Below, piece after piece: positions 35,155 to 45,512 of a DNA stretch of 49,731 bases. Both the position numbers and the translations under genes were made by a program. Below the pieces are notes generated by a model that saw nothing but the letters and a program-made list of their open reading frames with translations, was not told the origin of the DNA and ran no database searches. Origin of the DNA: Christensenellaceae bacterium (lineage in GTDB: Bacteria > Bacillota > Clostridia > Christensenellales > Aristaeellaceae); contig DUQK01000052.1 of assembly GCA_012837835.1 (NCBI GenBank), positions 1 through 49,731 on the forward strand, in the 5' to 3' direction. Position 1 is the first letter of the stretch, and every line of letters begins with the position of its first letter.

Positions 35155-35714
35155 TATACCTGCAACTTTTCTTGAGCATGGCAAAGATAGGCGCTATGAG
35201 CATTGGCGGCGGATATGTAGCCCTGCCACTTATACAAGAGGAAATAGTAAACTTTAGAGGTTGGCTTACACAAGCAAGCTTTAGCGACCTTGTTACAATA
35301 TCCGAAATGACCCCCGGTCCCATAGCTATAAACGCATCTACATTCGTAGGTTTGCAGGTGGGCGAATTTTTGGGTGCTGTAATAGCTACGCTTGGCTGTA
35401 TACTTCCCTCTAGTATAATAATAAGCATACTCGCCCATGTTTATAAAAAGTACAGAAAACTTGATACATTTAGTGAAATCATGTGCGGTTTAAGACCTGC
35501 GGTAATAGGCATGATAGCATCCGCTGCCCTATCCCTTGTGCTTTTTGCTATATTCAATAGTGGAGCGCCATCGCTTAACATATCAGATATAAACATATAC
35601 GGCATAATAATATTTATAATCGCAGTGCTGCTTATGCGGGTATTTAAGCTAAGCCCTATAAAAACTATGCTTATAAGCGGTGTGCTGGGTGTGATTGCGT
35701 ATGCTGTTATTTGA
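35151..35714 (+). CDS. Chromate transporter, short-chain CHR subunit 2
   Basis: 187 residues. FLSMAKIGAMSIGGGYVALP and SEMTPGPIAINASTFVGLQV repeat the CHR blocks of the previous protein, as expected for the second half of a pair. The start overlaps the first subunit stop (ATGA). The two are predicted to insert with opposite topology. The 222 bases after it, up to 35936, show no gene that I can support. Confidence 0.9.
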   Translation: MIYLQLFLSMAKIGAMSIGGGYVALPLIQEEIVNFRGWLTQASFSDLVTISEMTPGPIAINASTFVGLQVGEFLGAVIATLGCILPSSIIISILAHVYKKYRKLDTFSEIMCGLRPAVIGMIASAALSLVLFAIFNSGAPSLNISDINIYGIIIFIIAVLLMRVFKLSPIKTMLISGVLGVIAYAVI

Positions 35715-35936
35715 TGTGAAATACGCCTTGTTATGGTAATTTATTAATTGCTCCTATAGGTTTTTCAAAACCAAAATCAAAAGATATATTGATAGGCTTT
35801 ATCTCCTGCAAAAATACTCTCAAACTGCGAGTTTAGTATACTATATCTCAAAACGCACCACATTCAAGCCTAGCGACTTCCAACCCACCATTCCGGCAAA
35901 GTTTACTTGATTATCGTTAGATAATCTTAACCGATA

Positions 35937-37556
35937 TTACTTTGTGATAGCAAGCTTATCTATATTGGTATCTAAATAGTCTAGAAACGCATTCGCTTCA
36001 TTCATAATTATTTCAAATGCATTAGAGTATGAAGTGTCTCCTATCCCAAACACTTTGGCAATTTTTTCATAATTTTTCCCTTTTCTATGAGCAATACTGG
36101 CTGAACGAAGTTCTTGAAGATTTCTAAGAAATTTCACTACATCTGTATAGTCAGTCAGACCTTTCGTCTGAAAATATTTTTCTAATATTGAAATGCTTCT
36201 ACGAATTTCTTCTGAAAGTTGAAGACCTTCTTTTAATTTCTTTTCATTTAAGGAGTCAATCAATAATTTGGTTAGTGCGAGAACTTGAGAATCAAACTCC
36301 GGCTGAGATTCCAAAAGAGGAATCCTAAGTCCGGACAGAGCATATTTATCATTGTCGTGTAACGGAAGAAACAACGGAAAGCCAAGCTTATTCTCAAAAG
36401 TTTCATTTATTTCTTTATATTTGTGCTGAAATGTAAATATTGGAGATTCTGACGGACTGAACACACCTAAAAAATCTCTAATAAATTTTGATTCACTCAA
36501 CTTCCCATCAATTGCTATATTATATGTTTTCCAATATTTTTGCTCATCATTATCAGGAAGATCTCTACCCAAATCTCCAAGATAGGCTGAAACATAATCA
36601 GATCTTTCATTGTCAATTTGTAATGACCATAGTGCTCCACATCGTATCATGTCAGACTCGATAGAATATCTATCAGGATTGTTGTAATATTTTTGCAATA
36701 CTTCTCTCCGGAAGAAAACTGGTGTAAGGTAGTGTGGTGCGTTGGGATTCTTACCATAATAATCTGCAAGTTTTGATGGATCGGAAGTAAAGGTTAAGTC
36801 ATCTCCATCATCGTTAACGCCAATAATAAAATCCTCATATTCACGATTATTCTCATCATATGGCCAGTACCCACAATCTTTAATTGGACAACCGTGTATT
36901 GCAAATTTTGCATAAATATGTGAGGAAAACACTTCTTTTGCAATACCAGCCTTATCAAAGAAAACACTATAAATTTTATTATCAGTCTTCTCTGTGTAAT
37001 TCTCCGCATTGATATCTGGATCATGTATATCTAAATAATAATGACTACTAATATGAATAAGCATTGCCATTTCTTTGACGGCAAGATAGCGTATTAGATA
37101 TTTTCTATGTACCGTCACAAAATCGTTTTCGATTTTCACAACTACTGTGTTATTAGTAAGGTCAACATATTCATTTTTCTCTCTGTCAAAATATAAATTG
37201 TTTATTAATCGAAACTCTTCTACTATTTCAATTTCAGATGGTTTTCCCAAACCATAAAAGTCCCGTATTATCACAAATGGTTCTTTATTATATTCGTTAT
37301 TAAACCGTGTGTAGGTTATGTCAATATCATGCCCATTTACACAATATGTAAAACCCGGAAACATGGTATTCCATTGATTAGTATTGTCATTTCCCATCTC
37401 TTCAGCAACTTTCTCTATTGGAAATAATATGCACTGAAAAAACGCATCTGTTCCAAAAACATCGGTTTTCCCAAATATGGGAATCATCACTTTTCCATTG
37501 TTCGGAAACTGCTTAATAAACTCAAGCATTTTATTTTGGTAAATGGGTTTTGTCAT
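35937..37556 (-). CDS. Unrecognised protein with a C-terminal HEPN-like Rx5H motif
   Basis: 539 residues starting at ATG 37554-37556, with AAAGGA six bases upstream; an ATG five codons earlier has no good site. I do not recognise the family. No signal peptide or membrane segment is present. Conserved-looking blocks are FFRREVLQKYYNNPDRYSI, SAYLGDLGRDLPDNDEQKYW and AIHGCPIKDCGYWPYDE. The last ~120 residues look all-helical and contain LRSASIAHRKGKNY, an R-x5-H pattern like that of HEPN ribonucleases. It is a lone gene with its own flanks. Isoleucine codons are often ATT, unlike the ATA-rich neighbours, which suggests transfer. A defence or toxin role is only a hypothesis. Confidence 0.6.
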   Translation of the reverse strand: MTKPIYQNKMLEFIKQFPNNGKVMIPIFGKTDVFGTDAFFQCILFPIEKVAEEMGNDNTNQWNTMFPGFTYCVNGHDIDITYTRFNNEYNKEPFVIIRDFYGLGKPSEIEIVEEFRLINNLYFDREKNEYVDLTNNTVVVKIENDFVTVHRKYLIRYLAVKEMAMLIHISSHYYLDIHDPDINAENYTEKTDNKIYSVFFDKAGIAKEVFSSHIYAKFAIHGCPIKDCGYWPYDENNREYEDFIIGVNDDGDDLTFTSDPSKLADYYGKNPNAPHYLTPVFFRREVLQKYYNNPDRYSIESDMIRCGALWSLQIDNERSDYVSAYLGDLGRDLPDNDEQKYWKTYNIAIDGKLSESKFIRDFLGVFSPSESPIFTFQHKYKEINETFENKLGFPLFLPLHDNDKYALSGLRIPLLESQPEFDSQVLALTKLLIDSLNEKKLKEGLQLSEEIRRSISILEKYFQTKGLTDYTDVVKFLRNLQELRSASIAHRKGKNYEKIAKVFGIGDTSYSNAFEIIMNEANAFLDYLDTNIDKLAITK

Positions 37557-37726
37557 ATACAATCCTTTCATTCATACATCTCTTATTCTATATAATCGCT
37601 ATTTTTCTATAACCAGATAATATGCTGTACTCGTAAAAAATATAAAGCGCATTTATTGTAACAACTCTAGCATATTTATCACCATTATTCAAACGCATTA
37701 AATAAGCCAAAAATACCTAAATAGCT

Positions 37727-37757
37727 CAAAAAAACCGACGCCTTTTATTGCGTCGGT
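37727..37757 (-). terminator. Intrinsic terminator of the groE operon
   Basis: A perfect 8-bp stem ACCGACGC/GCGTCGGT with an eight-base loop, followed on the minus strand by seven T. The plus strand also has a T-rich tract (37758-37764), so it may work both ways. The rest of 37557-37726 is AT-rich and without a gene. Confidence 0.85.
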
Positions 37758-37796
37758 GTTTTTTAAGCTATTAGATATTTACTTGAACCTAATTTA

Positions 37797-39419
<1,623 letters not shown>

Positions 39420-39438
39420 TTATTTCTCTCCTTTTATA

Positions 39439-39744
<306 letters not shown>

Positions 39745-39752
39745 TCAATTTG

Positions 39753-39779
39753 TTAGCACTCTTTGTTATCGAGTGCTAA
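39753..39779. promoter_or_regulatory. CIRCE operator (HrcA) of groES-groEL
   Basis: TTAGCACTC (39753-39761), nine spacer bases, GAGTGCTAA (39771-39779): a perfect CIRCE inverted repeat. It lies between the promoter and the groES start, the classical position for HrcA repression. Confidence 0.97.
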
Positions 39780-39791
39780 TCTACAATGCAT

Positions 39792-39820
39792 AATATATAC
39801 TAAAATCATAAAAATGGCAA
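39792..39820 (-). promoter_or_regulatory. groES-groEL promoter
   Basis: On the minus strand TTGCCA (39815-39820) and TATATT (39792-39797) with a 17-base spacer. Transcription would begin just before the CIRCE operator. Confidence 0.7.
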
Positions 39821-39911
39821 GTCCGATATTTATGTAAAACAATACTATTTTGCGCTTTATCTGTGTTAATCTAATCTATCCTCAATTATTCTCTATATTT
39901 ATTATTTCATC

Positions 39912-39946
39912 TAAAATTAAAAGGGAGCCGCCTAAGCAGCCCCCTT
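39912..39946 (-). terminator. Terminator of the peroxiredoxin gene
   Basis: Arms AAGGGAGC (39921-39928) and GCCCCCTT (39939-39946) pair with one mismatch. The minus strand continues TTTTAATTTTAG. Confidence 0.65.
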
Positions 39947-39958
39947 AAAATGCGTTTA

Positions 39959-40651
39959 TTACTTGTTATCTTTCCTGAAACACAGATACCAGTCTAGGCA
40001 GTACATGTCCTCATCCTTGGTTTCCATACGCTCTTTTGCGTCTACACAGGTGCCGGGCGGTGGTATAATTACATCCTTGCCTTCTTCCCAGTTGGCGGGT
40101 GTGGCGATGCCTTCCCTGTCTGACTTCTGAAGCGCGACTACTATACGCTTAATTTCCTGGAAGTTTCTGCCGGTTGATGAGGGGTAGTATAGTATTGTGC
40201 GAATTACGCCCTCGGGGTCTATGATAAACACTGCACGCACGGCGCTTGTTGTGCTGCCGGAGTTGGGATGTACCATACCATACTTGGTGGATACATTCAT
40301 GTCAATGTCTACAATCAGCGGGAACTTAACTTCGGGGTTTACTATACCGTTCCACTCCAGCTTCTGAATTCCGCGCAGCCACGCTATATGAGAATGGAGA
40401 GAGTCTATAGAAAGCCCTACAAGTGCGGTGTTGAGCTCTTCAAACTCTTTTGCCATGGAAGCGAATGTCATAAATTCTGTCGTACATACGGGAGTAAAGT
40501 CTGCCGGGTGTGAGAAGAGTATTACCCATTTGCCACTAAAATCCTGCGGAAAATTTATTTCACCTTGAGTAGTAACTGCCTTAAAAGCAGGTGCTTTATC
40601 GCCTATAAGAGGTAGCCTTGTTGTTTCGTTTACATTTACATTGTTATCCAT
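39959..40651 (-). CDS. Peroxiredoxin, Prx6/AhpC-TSA family
   Basis: 230 residues. ILFSHPADFTPVCTTEFMTF contains the peroxidatic Cys in the PVCTTEF motif. The C-terminal arm has YCLDWYLCFRK, whose extra Cys residues may resolve the sulfenic acid as in archaeal-type Prx6 proteins. It reduces hydrogen peroxide and organic peroxides in the cytosol. TAAGGAGGATTAATAATT precedes the ATG. It is divergent from htpG, and the CIRCE at 40753 lies between the two genes, so heat-shock control of this gene too is possible. Confidence 0.93.
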   Translation of the reverse strand: MDNNVNVNETTRLPLIGDKAPAFKAVTTQGEINFPQDFSGKWVILFSHPADFTPVCTTEFMTFASMAKEFEELNTALVGLSIDSLHSHIAWLRGIQKLEWNGIVNPEVKFPLIVDIDMNVSTKYGMVHPNSGSTTSAVRAVFIIDPEGVIRTILYYPSSTGRNFQEIKRIVVALQKSDREGIATPANWEEGKDVIIPPPGTCVDAKERMETKDEDMYCLDWYLCFRKDNK

Positions 40652-40752
40652 AATTATTAATCCTCCTTAAGTTTTACTGGTGCTTTGCACCCTTTCAATA
40701 TATGTTTACCCCTTAAAACAAAAACTAAACAAACAAAATAATCATTTTATTT

Positions 40753-40779
40753 TTAGCACTCAAAACAAGAGAGTGCTAA
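40753..40779. promoter_or_regulatory. CIRCE operator (HrcA) between htpG and the peroxiredoxin gene
   Basis: TTAGCACTC (40753-40761), nine spacer bases, GAGTGCTAA (40771-40779): a second perfect CIRCE. It lies seven bases upstream of the htpG -35 and about 100 bases before the divergent peroxiredoxin start, so it could act on either gene. Confidence 0.95.
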
Positions 40780-40786
40780 AAATTGC

Positions 40787-40815
40787 TTGTATTTGTGAAT
40801 TTTTTCTGATATAAT
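40787..40815 (+). promoter_or_regulatory. htpG promoter
   Basis: TTGTAT (40787-40792) and TATAAT (40810-40815), 17-base spacer, followed by AAGGAGGAATTGT and the ATG at 40850. The upstream in-frame ATG at 40814 overlaps the -10. Confidence 0.7.
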
Positions 40816-40849
40816 GTTTGTGTTATTTACTGACTTAAGGAGGAATTGT

Positions 40850-42841
40850 ATGGATAAGATAAAATCGGGCAACATTTCGGTTGAAGCTAAGAATATAATG
40901 CCCGTGATTAAAAAATGGCTATATTCTGATAAGGATATATTCATAAGGGAGATGGTATCAAACGCCAGCGATGCCATAACAAAATATAAGGTAATGGGTC
41001 TTGGCGGCGATGAGAACCTTAGCATTACTGTTACGCTGGATAAGGAAAACGGCAATTTAATATTTGAGGATAACGGCATAGGCATGACCGCCGAGGAACT
41101 TGATAAATACATAAACCAAGTAGCCTTTTCAGGCGCGCAGGAGTTTGTTAAATCCTACGCGGGCAGTGAAGACGCAGGCATTATAGGGCATTTCGGCCTT
41201 GGCTTTTATTCCGCATTTATGGCAGCGGATAAAGTAAGCATAGACACGCTTTCCTATGTAGAAAGCGCTGAGCCCGTATACTGGGAGAGCGAAGACGGCA
41301 TGAGCTACACCATACAGGACGGTACAAGACAGCAGCACGGCACCACCATTACCCTACATATAATGGAGGAAGAGCAGGAATTTCTAAACGCCTACCGTGT
41401 ACGCGAAACGCTGGACAAATACTGCGCCTACATGCCAATACCTATATACTTTGTAGATATAGATGGCGAAAAAGAAGCGCTTAAAGCACATGAAAAACGC
41501 AAGGAAGAGCATAATAAAAAGCTTGAAGAAGCAGTAAAGAAAGACGAAACACCGCCTGAATTTACAGAGGAATCCCCCGATACAAAGGAAAGGAAACCCA
41601 TAAACGAGATAAACCCCCTGTGGTTTAAAGCTCCCAAAGATTGCACAGATGAAGAATATATAGAAACCTACCGCAAGCTATTTAGAACCCCTGAAAAGCC
41701 CCTGTTCTGGATACACCTAAATGTGGACTATCCTTTCAACTTAAAGGGCATACTGTATTTCCCCCATATACGCAGGGATTTTGCCGGTCAGGAAGGCGAA
41801 ATTAAGCTATACAACAGGCAGGTATTCGTTGCGGACAATATAAAGGAAATAGTGCCCGAATTTTTGATGGTACTAAAGGGCGTTATAGACTGCCCCGATT
41901 TACCGCTCAATGTAAGCCGCAGCTTCCTGCAAAACGATAGACAGGTTAGACAGATAAGTCGCCATATAGCAAAGAAAGTTGCCGATAAGCTTAACGATAT
42001 GTTCAAGAATGATAGAAAGACATATGAAAGCTATTGGGACGATATTCACCCCTTCATAAAGTACGGCTGCATGAGAGATGATAGCTTTAACACCGCAATA
42101 AAGGATTCTATTATCCTTAAAACAACAACGGGCGATTATTATACATACGAAGAGTATTTTTCAAAGAATGAAGGCAAGGTAGGAAAGAAAATATACTACA
42201 CAATAGACCCTGCAAGGCAGGCTGCAAGCGTTGAGCTATACACAAGCCAAGGGGTGGATGTAGTGGTAGTGGATTCGCTAATAGATAACAACTATATGTC
42301 TTTCGTTGAATATTCGGGCGAAGAGGCGCCTAAATTCCTAAGAGTAGATGCCGATATAGAGGGTATAAAGCACGATGGCGATGAAGAAAGCTCATTATCT
42401 CAAGAGGATATGCAGACGCTTTTCAGAAACTCCCTCGGCATTGAGGATTTGGAAGTAAAACTTAGCCCGCTTGCAGATGAAAGCCTATGCGCATTCATAA
42501 CTGAGGACGAACATATGCGCCGCTTTAAGGAGCTAAGCGTACTGTATGGACAAAATGCTACATTCCCGGATAAATTCAGCTTAGTTTTAAACAGCAGAAA
42601 CCCCTCTGTTAAAGCAATAGCCGCAATGGATGACAAGAAAATGCAGGATTTGCTTATAGGGCAAGTATACGATTTAGCGCGCATGTCATCAAAGCCGTTA
42701 GAAAATGAGGATTTGCAGAACTTCCTTGCAAGGAGCAGGGATATGGTATCTATGCTTGCGGGTGTTAAGGTAGAACCTAAAGAGCAAAAAGAAGAAGAAA
42801 GCGCTAATGATGATAAAAGCAAAGATAACAAAGTAGAATAA
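40850..42841 (+). CDS. htpG: Molecular chaperone HtpG (Hsp90)
   Basis: 663 residues. The N-terminal GHKL ATPase domain has REMVSNASDAITKYK, FEDNGIGMT and GHFGLGFYSAFM. The middle domain contains LPLNVSRSFLQNDRQVRQIS, and the C-terminal dimerisation domain is followed by a charged tail. The linker near residues 215-250 is highly charged (EHNKKLEEAVKKDETPPEF), unusually eukaryote-like for a bacterial protein. The start is the ATG after AAGGAGG. Likely repressed by HrcA through the CIRCE upstream. Confidence 0.95.
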   Translation: MDKIKSGNISVEAKNIMPVIKKWLYSDKDIFIREMVSNASDAITKYKVMGLGGDENLSITVTLDKENGNLIFEDNGIGMTAEELDKYINQVAFSGAQEFVKSYAGSEDAGIIGHFGLGFYSAFMAADKVSIDTLSYVESAEPVYWESEDGMSYTIQDGTRQQHGTTITLHIMEEEQEFLNAYRVRETLDKYCAYMPIPIYFVDIDGEKEALKAHEKRKEEHNKKLEEAVKKDETPPEFTEESPDTKERKPINEINPLWFKAPKDCTDEEYIETYRKLFRTPEKPLFWIHLNVDYPFNLKGILYFPHIRRDFAGQEGEIKLYNRQVFVADNIKEIVPEFLMVLKGVIDCPDLPLNVSRSFLQNDRQVRQISRHIAKKVADKLNDMFKNDRKTYESYWDDIHPFIKYGCMRDDSFNTAIKDSIILKTTTGDYYTYEEYFSKNEGKVGKKIYYTIDPARQAASVELYTSQGVDVVVVDSLIDNNYMSFVEYSGEEAPKFLRVDADIEGIKHDGDEESSLSQEDMQTLFRNSLGIEDLEVKLSPLADESLCAFITEDEHMRRFKELSVLYGQNATFPDKFSLVLNSRNPSVKAIAAMDDKKMQDLLIGQVYDLARMSSKPLENEDLQNFLARSRDMVSMLAGVKVEPKEQKEEESANDDKSKDNKVE

Positions 42842-42910
42842 ACTAATATAATCAATATATAAAAGCCTTGGAAACATCCGAAGCTTAGACTTACAAAATA
42901 CCAGTCACAC

Positions 42911-42943
42911 AAAAAAGCTGCCCCATAAAAGGACAGCTTTTTT
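42911..42943. terminator. Bidirectional terminator between htpG and the FMN-binding protein gene
   Basis: AAAAAAGCTGCCC pairs with GGACAGCTTTTTT (one mismatch). The A/T runs on both sides let it act in both directions between convergent genes. Confidence 0.85.
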
Positions 42944-42953
42944 GCTTAATCGC

Positions 42954-44066
42954 TTATTCCGCTGTGTAATTTACATTAAGTTCGGGATAGCCATATGATA
43001 CTATTGTTATTTCGTAGGTCTTTCCTTTTTCAAAAATAGGCGTTTCCGTCCTATCCTTTTTGTTGTAAAGTGTGGCATCAGGGTTAAGTTCTCCATTTTC
43101 TGTAAGAATATTAAAGCGTTCATTCACCGTTCCGTGATGACCTACAGGTTCCTGCTCGATAGGCTTTTCAGCGCCTTCAGCCAGAACTATAACATGCTCA
43201 AGGTTTTTCATGAAATTTGCCAAATCGCCATTTTCTAAAACTATCTGTCTGCCATCCATACGGATATCCTCTGCCTTAAGACCGCTTTCAACTACAAAGC
43301 GGGGTGCCTGCGCCTCGTCCTCTTCGCCGTGTCCGCTTTCAAAATGGGGTGCGCGGAATGTATGTGATGCATCAACCACATTTACAAAGTACTTGCCGGG
43401 GGCAAGGTCGTTTTCAAAATGCAGAGAAAGCAGACCATCTTTTATTTCTGCCGTATAGGATTTAGCATCCAGCACATCTTCGTTTCGCACGCCATGGCGC
43501 ACATCAACAAGTTCCACCTTAAATCCTTCGGGCAGCTTGCTTTCAAGCACCACATCACAGCCATTGATTTTTTTAACAGGCATCACGCTGCCTTTTCCGG
43601 GCAGGAATGTTAGACCCTTCTTGCCATCAAATGCGTTAAGCACAGCTTCCTGCGCGGCAAGCCCAACCATTGTTGCGCCTGTAACTGCGTCGGCTTCGCC
43701 GGTGTTTAACGCCATTTCAGCAATTTCATCCCTTGTTTTGCCTACAAACTTTTCAAGAAAACCGGATTTTAGCATCATGTCAAAGAAGGGTTTGTTTTTT
43801 GCTACCCACAATTCCTCCATGTCCTTGCTCTCAAGGGAACCCTCAAGCCCCGTGCCGTTGTCCTTAACTGCGGTAATCTTTCCGCTGTCGTCCGTTTCTA
43901 CAGTCAAGCAGATGTTGTAAAACGGCGGGTGGACAAACGGCATAGTAGATGGGTATGTGCGCCCGTCCACATTAGCGTCGCCCTGCAGTGTAGCAGCTGA
44001 TACGCCCAGTGATAAAGCCAAAGCCATCACAAGCGCCATAACCATAAAAAGAGATTTTTTATGCAT
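42954..44066 (-). CDS. Exported FMN-binding (flavinylated) protein
   Basis: 370 residues with a signal peptide (LFMVMALVMALALSLGVSA). An FMN_bind domain (~35-150) ends in EADAVTGATMVGLAAQEAVL; the final Thr of the D-x-x-T-G-A-T motif is the site to which ApbE links FMN in related proteins. The remaining ~220 residues are an uncharacterised extracytoplasmic region, His- and Glu-rich around 245-255 (HFESGHGEEDE). It probably carries electrons outside the membrane, but no apbE or partner reductase is next to it. AGGAGGAACAT precedes the ATG. Confidence 0.85.
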   Translation of the reverse strand: MHKKSLFMVMALVMALALSLGVSAATLQGDANVDGRTYPSTMPFVHPPFYNICLTVETDDSGKITAVKDNGTGLEGSLESKDMEELWVAKNKPFFDMMLKSGFLEKFVGKTRDEIAEMALNTGEADAVTGATMVGLAAQEAVLNAFDGKKGLTFLPGKGSVMPVKKINGCDVVLESKLPEGFKVELVDVRHGVRNEDVLDAKSYTAEIKDGLLSLHFENDLAPGKYFVNVVDASHTFRAPHFESGHGEEDEAQAPRFVVESGLKAEDIRMDGRQIVLENGDLANFMKNLEHVIVLAEGAEKPIEQEPVGHHGTVNERFNILTENGELNPDATLYNKKDRTETPIFEKGKTYEITIVSYGYPELNVNYTAE

Positions 44067-44088
44067 ATGTTCCTCCTGAAAAAATTAC

Positions 44089-44108
44089 TAGTTAGTATAC
44101 CCTAACTA
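44089..44108. promoter_or_regulatory. Palindromic operator candidate at the FMN-binding protein promoter
   Basis: TAGTTAG (44089-44095) and CTAACTA (44102-44108) form a perfect inverted repeat with a six-base spacer. It covers the expected transcription start, directly downstream of the -10. The form resembles operators of MarR-type repressors; no repressor gene is adjacent. Confidence 0.55.
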
Positions 44109-44114
44109 ATTTGC

Positions 44115-44144
44115 ATTTTATCACAGTCGCATTTTTCTTGTCGA
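44115..44144 (-). promoter_or_regulatory. Promoter of the FMN-binding protein gene
   Basis: Minus strand TCGACA (44139-44144) and TAAAAT (44115-44120), 18-base spacer. Confidence 0.5.
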
Positions 44145-44195
44145 GAATAAAATTTTTTCGAGACTTTTTTGCCACATATACTATACAAAATATTT

Positions 44196-45410
44196 TTATC
44201 CACTTATAAAAGCATGCCTATACTGCATATCATTGCTTAGCGCATATCTCATAGCATCTATGCCGTGGTCGCCTGCGGAGGCTTTTGTGCAGCCATCTGC
44301 ATTATACACCCAAGAACTTAACTCCTTTTGTATTTCGGAAAGCTTTTCATCAACAATAATAGTATGCTGCATAAGCCATTGTATGCTGTGGCGTATAGCA
44401 TCCCTATGCTTTTTAACGCCCTTTGCCCTAATGCCCATGCGCCTTATTTCGGCTATACTCTTAGGCTCTGCGCTGTCGCAGTACACCATACAGCCCCTAG
44501 CAAATATGCTAAGCTTTTGAGCGAGCATATCATTAGTATGCCCATACAGCTTTAATTCATCTATTATATATATGCGCTTTGTGCTTTCATCATAGCTTAG
44601 TAGTATTGCAAAAGAAGGGTCACGGGTAAAGCCGAAATCAAGCCCGCACCTGAGTGTACTTTTATTTATTTCAAGCCCCGCAAGGTTTTCTATTATTATA
44701 TTTTGAAGTACCCTTCCCCTCTGCTCCTCCCACATACCCTTGGTGTATACGGTATACATGTATTCATCATTTTCGTTTTCAAGGGATAGGTTGTCATCTT
44801 GTGATAAAAAGGCATTATCCTTATATGTACTGTGCAGCATAAGTATATCTCTATCCCTATGCAAAGGAATATTAATATCCCTGCCCTTAAAAAAATGCGT
44901 GTACAGCCAATGGTTTTTATCCGTCGGGTTAAAGCTTAGAGTAATGCGCTTCTTATGCGGGCTTATGCCCCTTAGGCGTTTATCCAGCTGCTTAAACGAC
45001 AAATATGTAGTTTCTGTCGCTTCCTCTATCCAAATATCCGTAAGCACTCCCTTTTTAGGGGTTATTGATTTAAGCTTTTCAACATCATCAAGCCCTGAAA
45101 AAAGTATTTGGCTGCCGGAATAAAGGCAGTTTATTTCGCCGCCTTTTGTGCTGAAAAACTTTCCCGCACCGAACCTATTTATAGCCTTTAATATTTCATT
45201 ATAGCAGGAGTTTGCTATCCTAGACGCCACCTGCCTTGTAACAAGCGTATTTCTGCCTATAAAACAGTCTACAACTATTCTGCTTGCAACAAATGCGGAT
45301 TTGCCGCTGCCCGCCCCTCCGTAAAAAAGCTGGTATCTTTCTTCCGCAGTAGCATGTGGAATATACAATCTGTTGAAAGTACTAGATGGAACTAACAATA
45401 ATTTGCTCAT
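44196..45410 (-). CDS. Phage terminase large subunit (PBSX/terminase_3 type), orphan
   Basis: 404 residues, full length. Walker A is YGGAGSGKSAFVASRI (31-38), Walker B VLTDIWIEEATETTYL. RITLSFNPTDKNHW is the coupling motif, and the nuclease domain has RCGLDFGFTRDPSFAILL, VYCDSAEPKSIAEIRRM and GDHGIDAMRYAL with the metal-binding Asp residues. It packages phage DNA in complete phages, yet no portal, small terminase, capsid or integrase gene is near. Isoleucine is encoded almost only by ATA, as in the host genes around it. The ATG has no recognisable ribosome binding site. Confidence 0.9.
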   Translation of the reverse strand: MSKLLLVPSSTFNRLYIPHATAEERYQLFYGGAGSGKSAFVASRIVVDCFIGRNTLVTRQVASRIANSCYNEILKAINRFGAGKFFSTKGGEINCLYSGSQILFSGLDDVEKLKSITPKKGVLTDIWIEEATETTYLSFKQLDKRLRGISPHKKRITLSFNPTDKNHWLYTHFFKGRDINIPLHRDRDILMLHSTYKDNAFLSQDDNLSLENENDEYMYTVYTKGMWEEQRGRVLQNIIIENLAGLEINKSTLRCGLDFGFTRDPSFAILLSYDESTKRIYIIDELKLYGHTNDMLAQKLSIFARGCMVYCDSAEPKSIAEIRRMGIRAKGVKKHRDAIRHSIQWLMQHTIIVDEKLSEIQKELSSWVYNADGCTKASAGDHGIDAMRYALSNDMQYRHAFISG

Positions 45411-45463
45411 GTTATTATGCTAGTGCATGTTTAACAGACAGATAATGACATATTACCCCATAT

Positions 45464-45491
45464 TAAAAAGCCCCGAATAAACAGGGTTTTT
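45464..45491 (-). terminator. Terminator of the GH109-like gene
   Basis: AAAAAGCCC pairs with GGGTTTTT around a ten-base loop. On the minus strand it ends GGGGCTTTTT, just downstream of the GH109-like gene and before the terminase start. Confidence 0.7.
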
Positions 45492-45512
45492 ATTGTTTAT
45501 ATTGTTTTTGCG

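Noticed and set aside
35820-35900. GTTTGAGAG-like string and TTTGCCGGAA stretch resembling a CRISPR repeat or a repeat shared with 23410-23440
   Set aside because: No second regularly spaced copy, and the similarity to the other site is only about 20 bases with gaps.
44196-45410. A prophage around the terminase gene
   Set aside because: Both flanks are ordinary metabolic genes with their own terminators; no portal, capsid, tail, lysis or integrase gene is seen.
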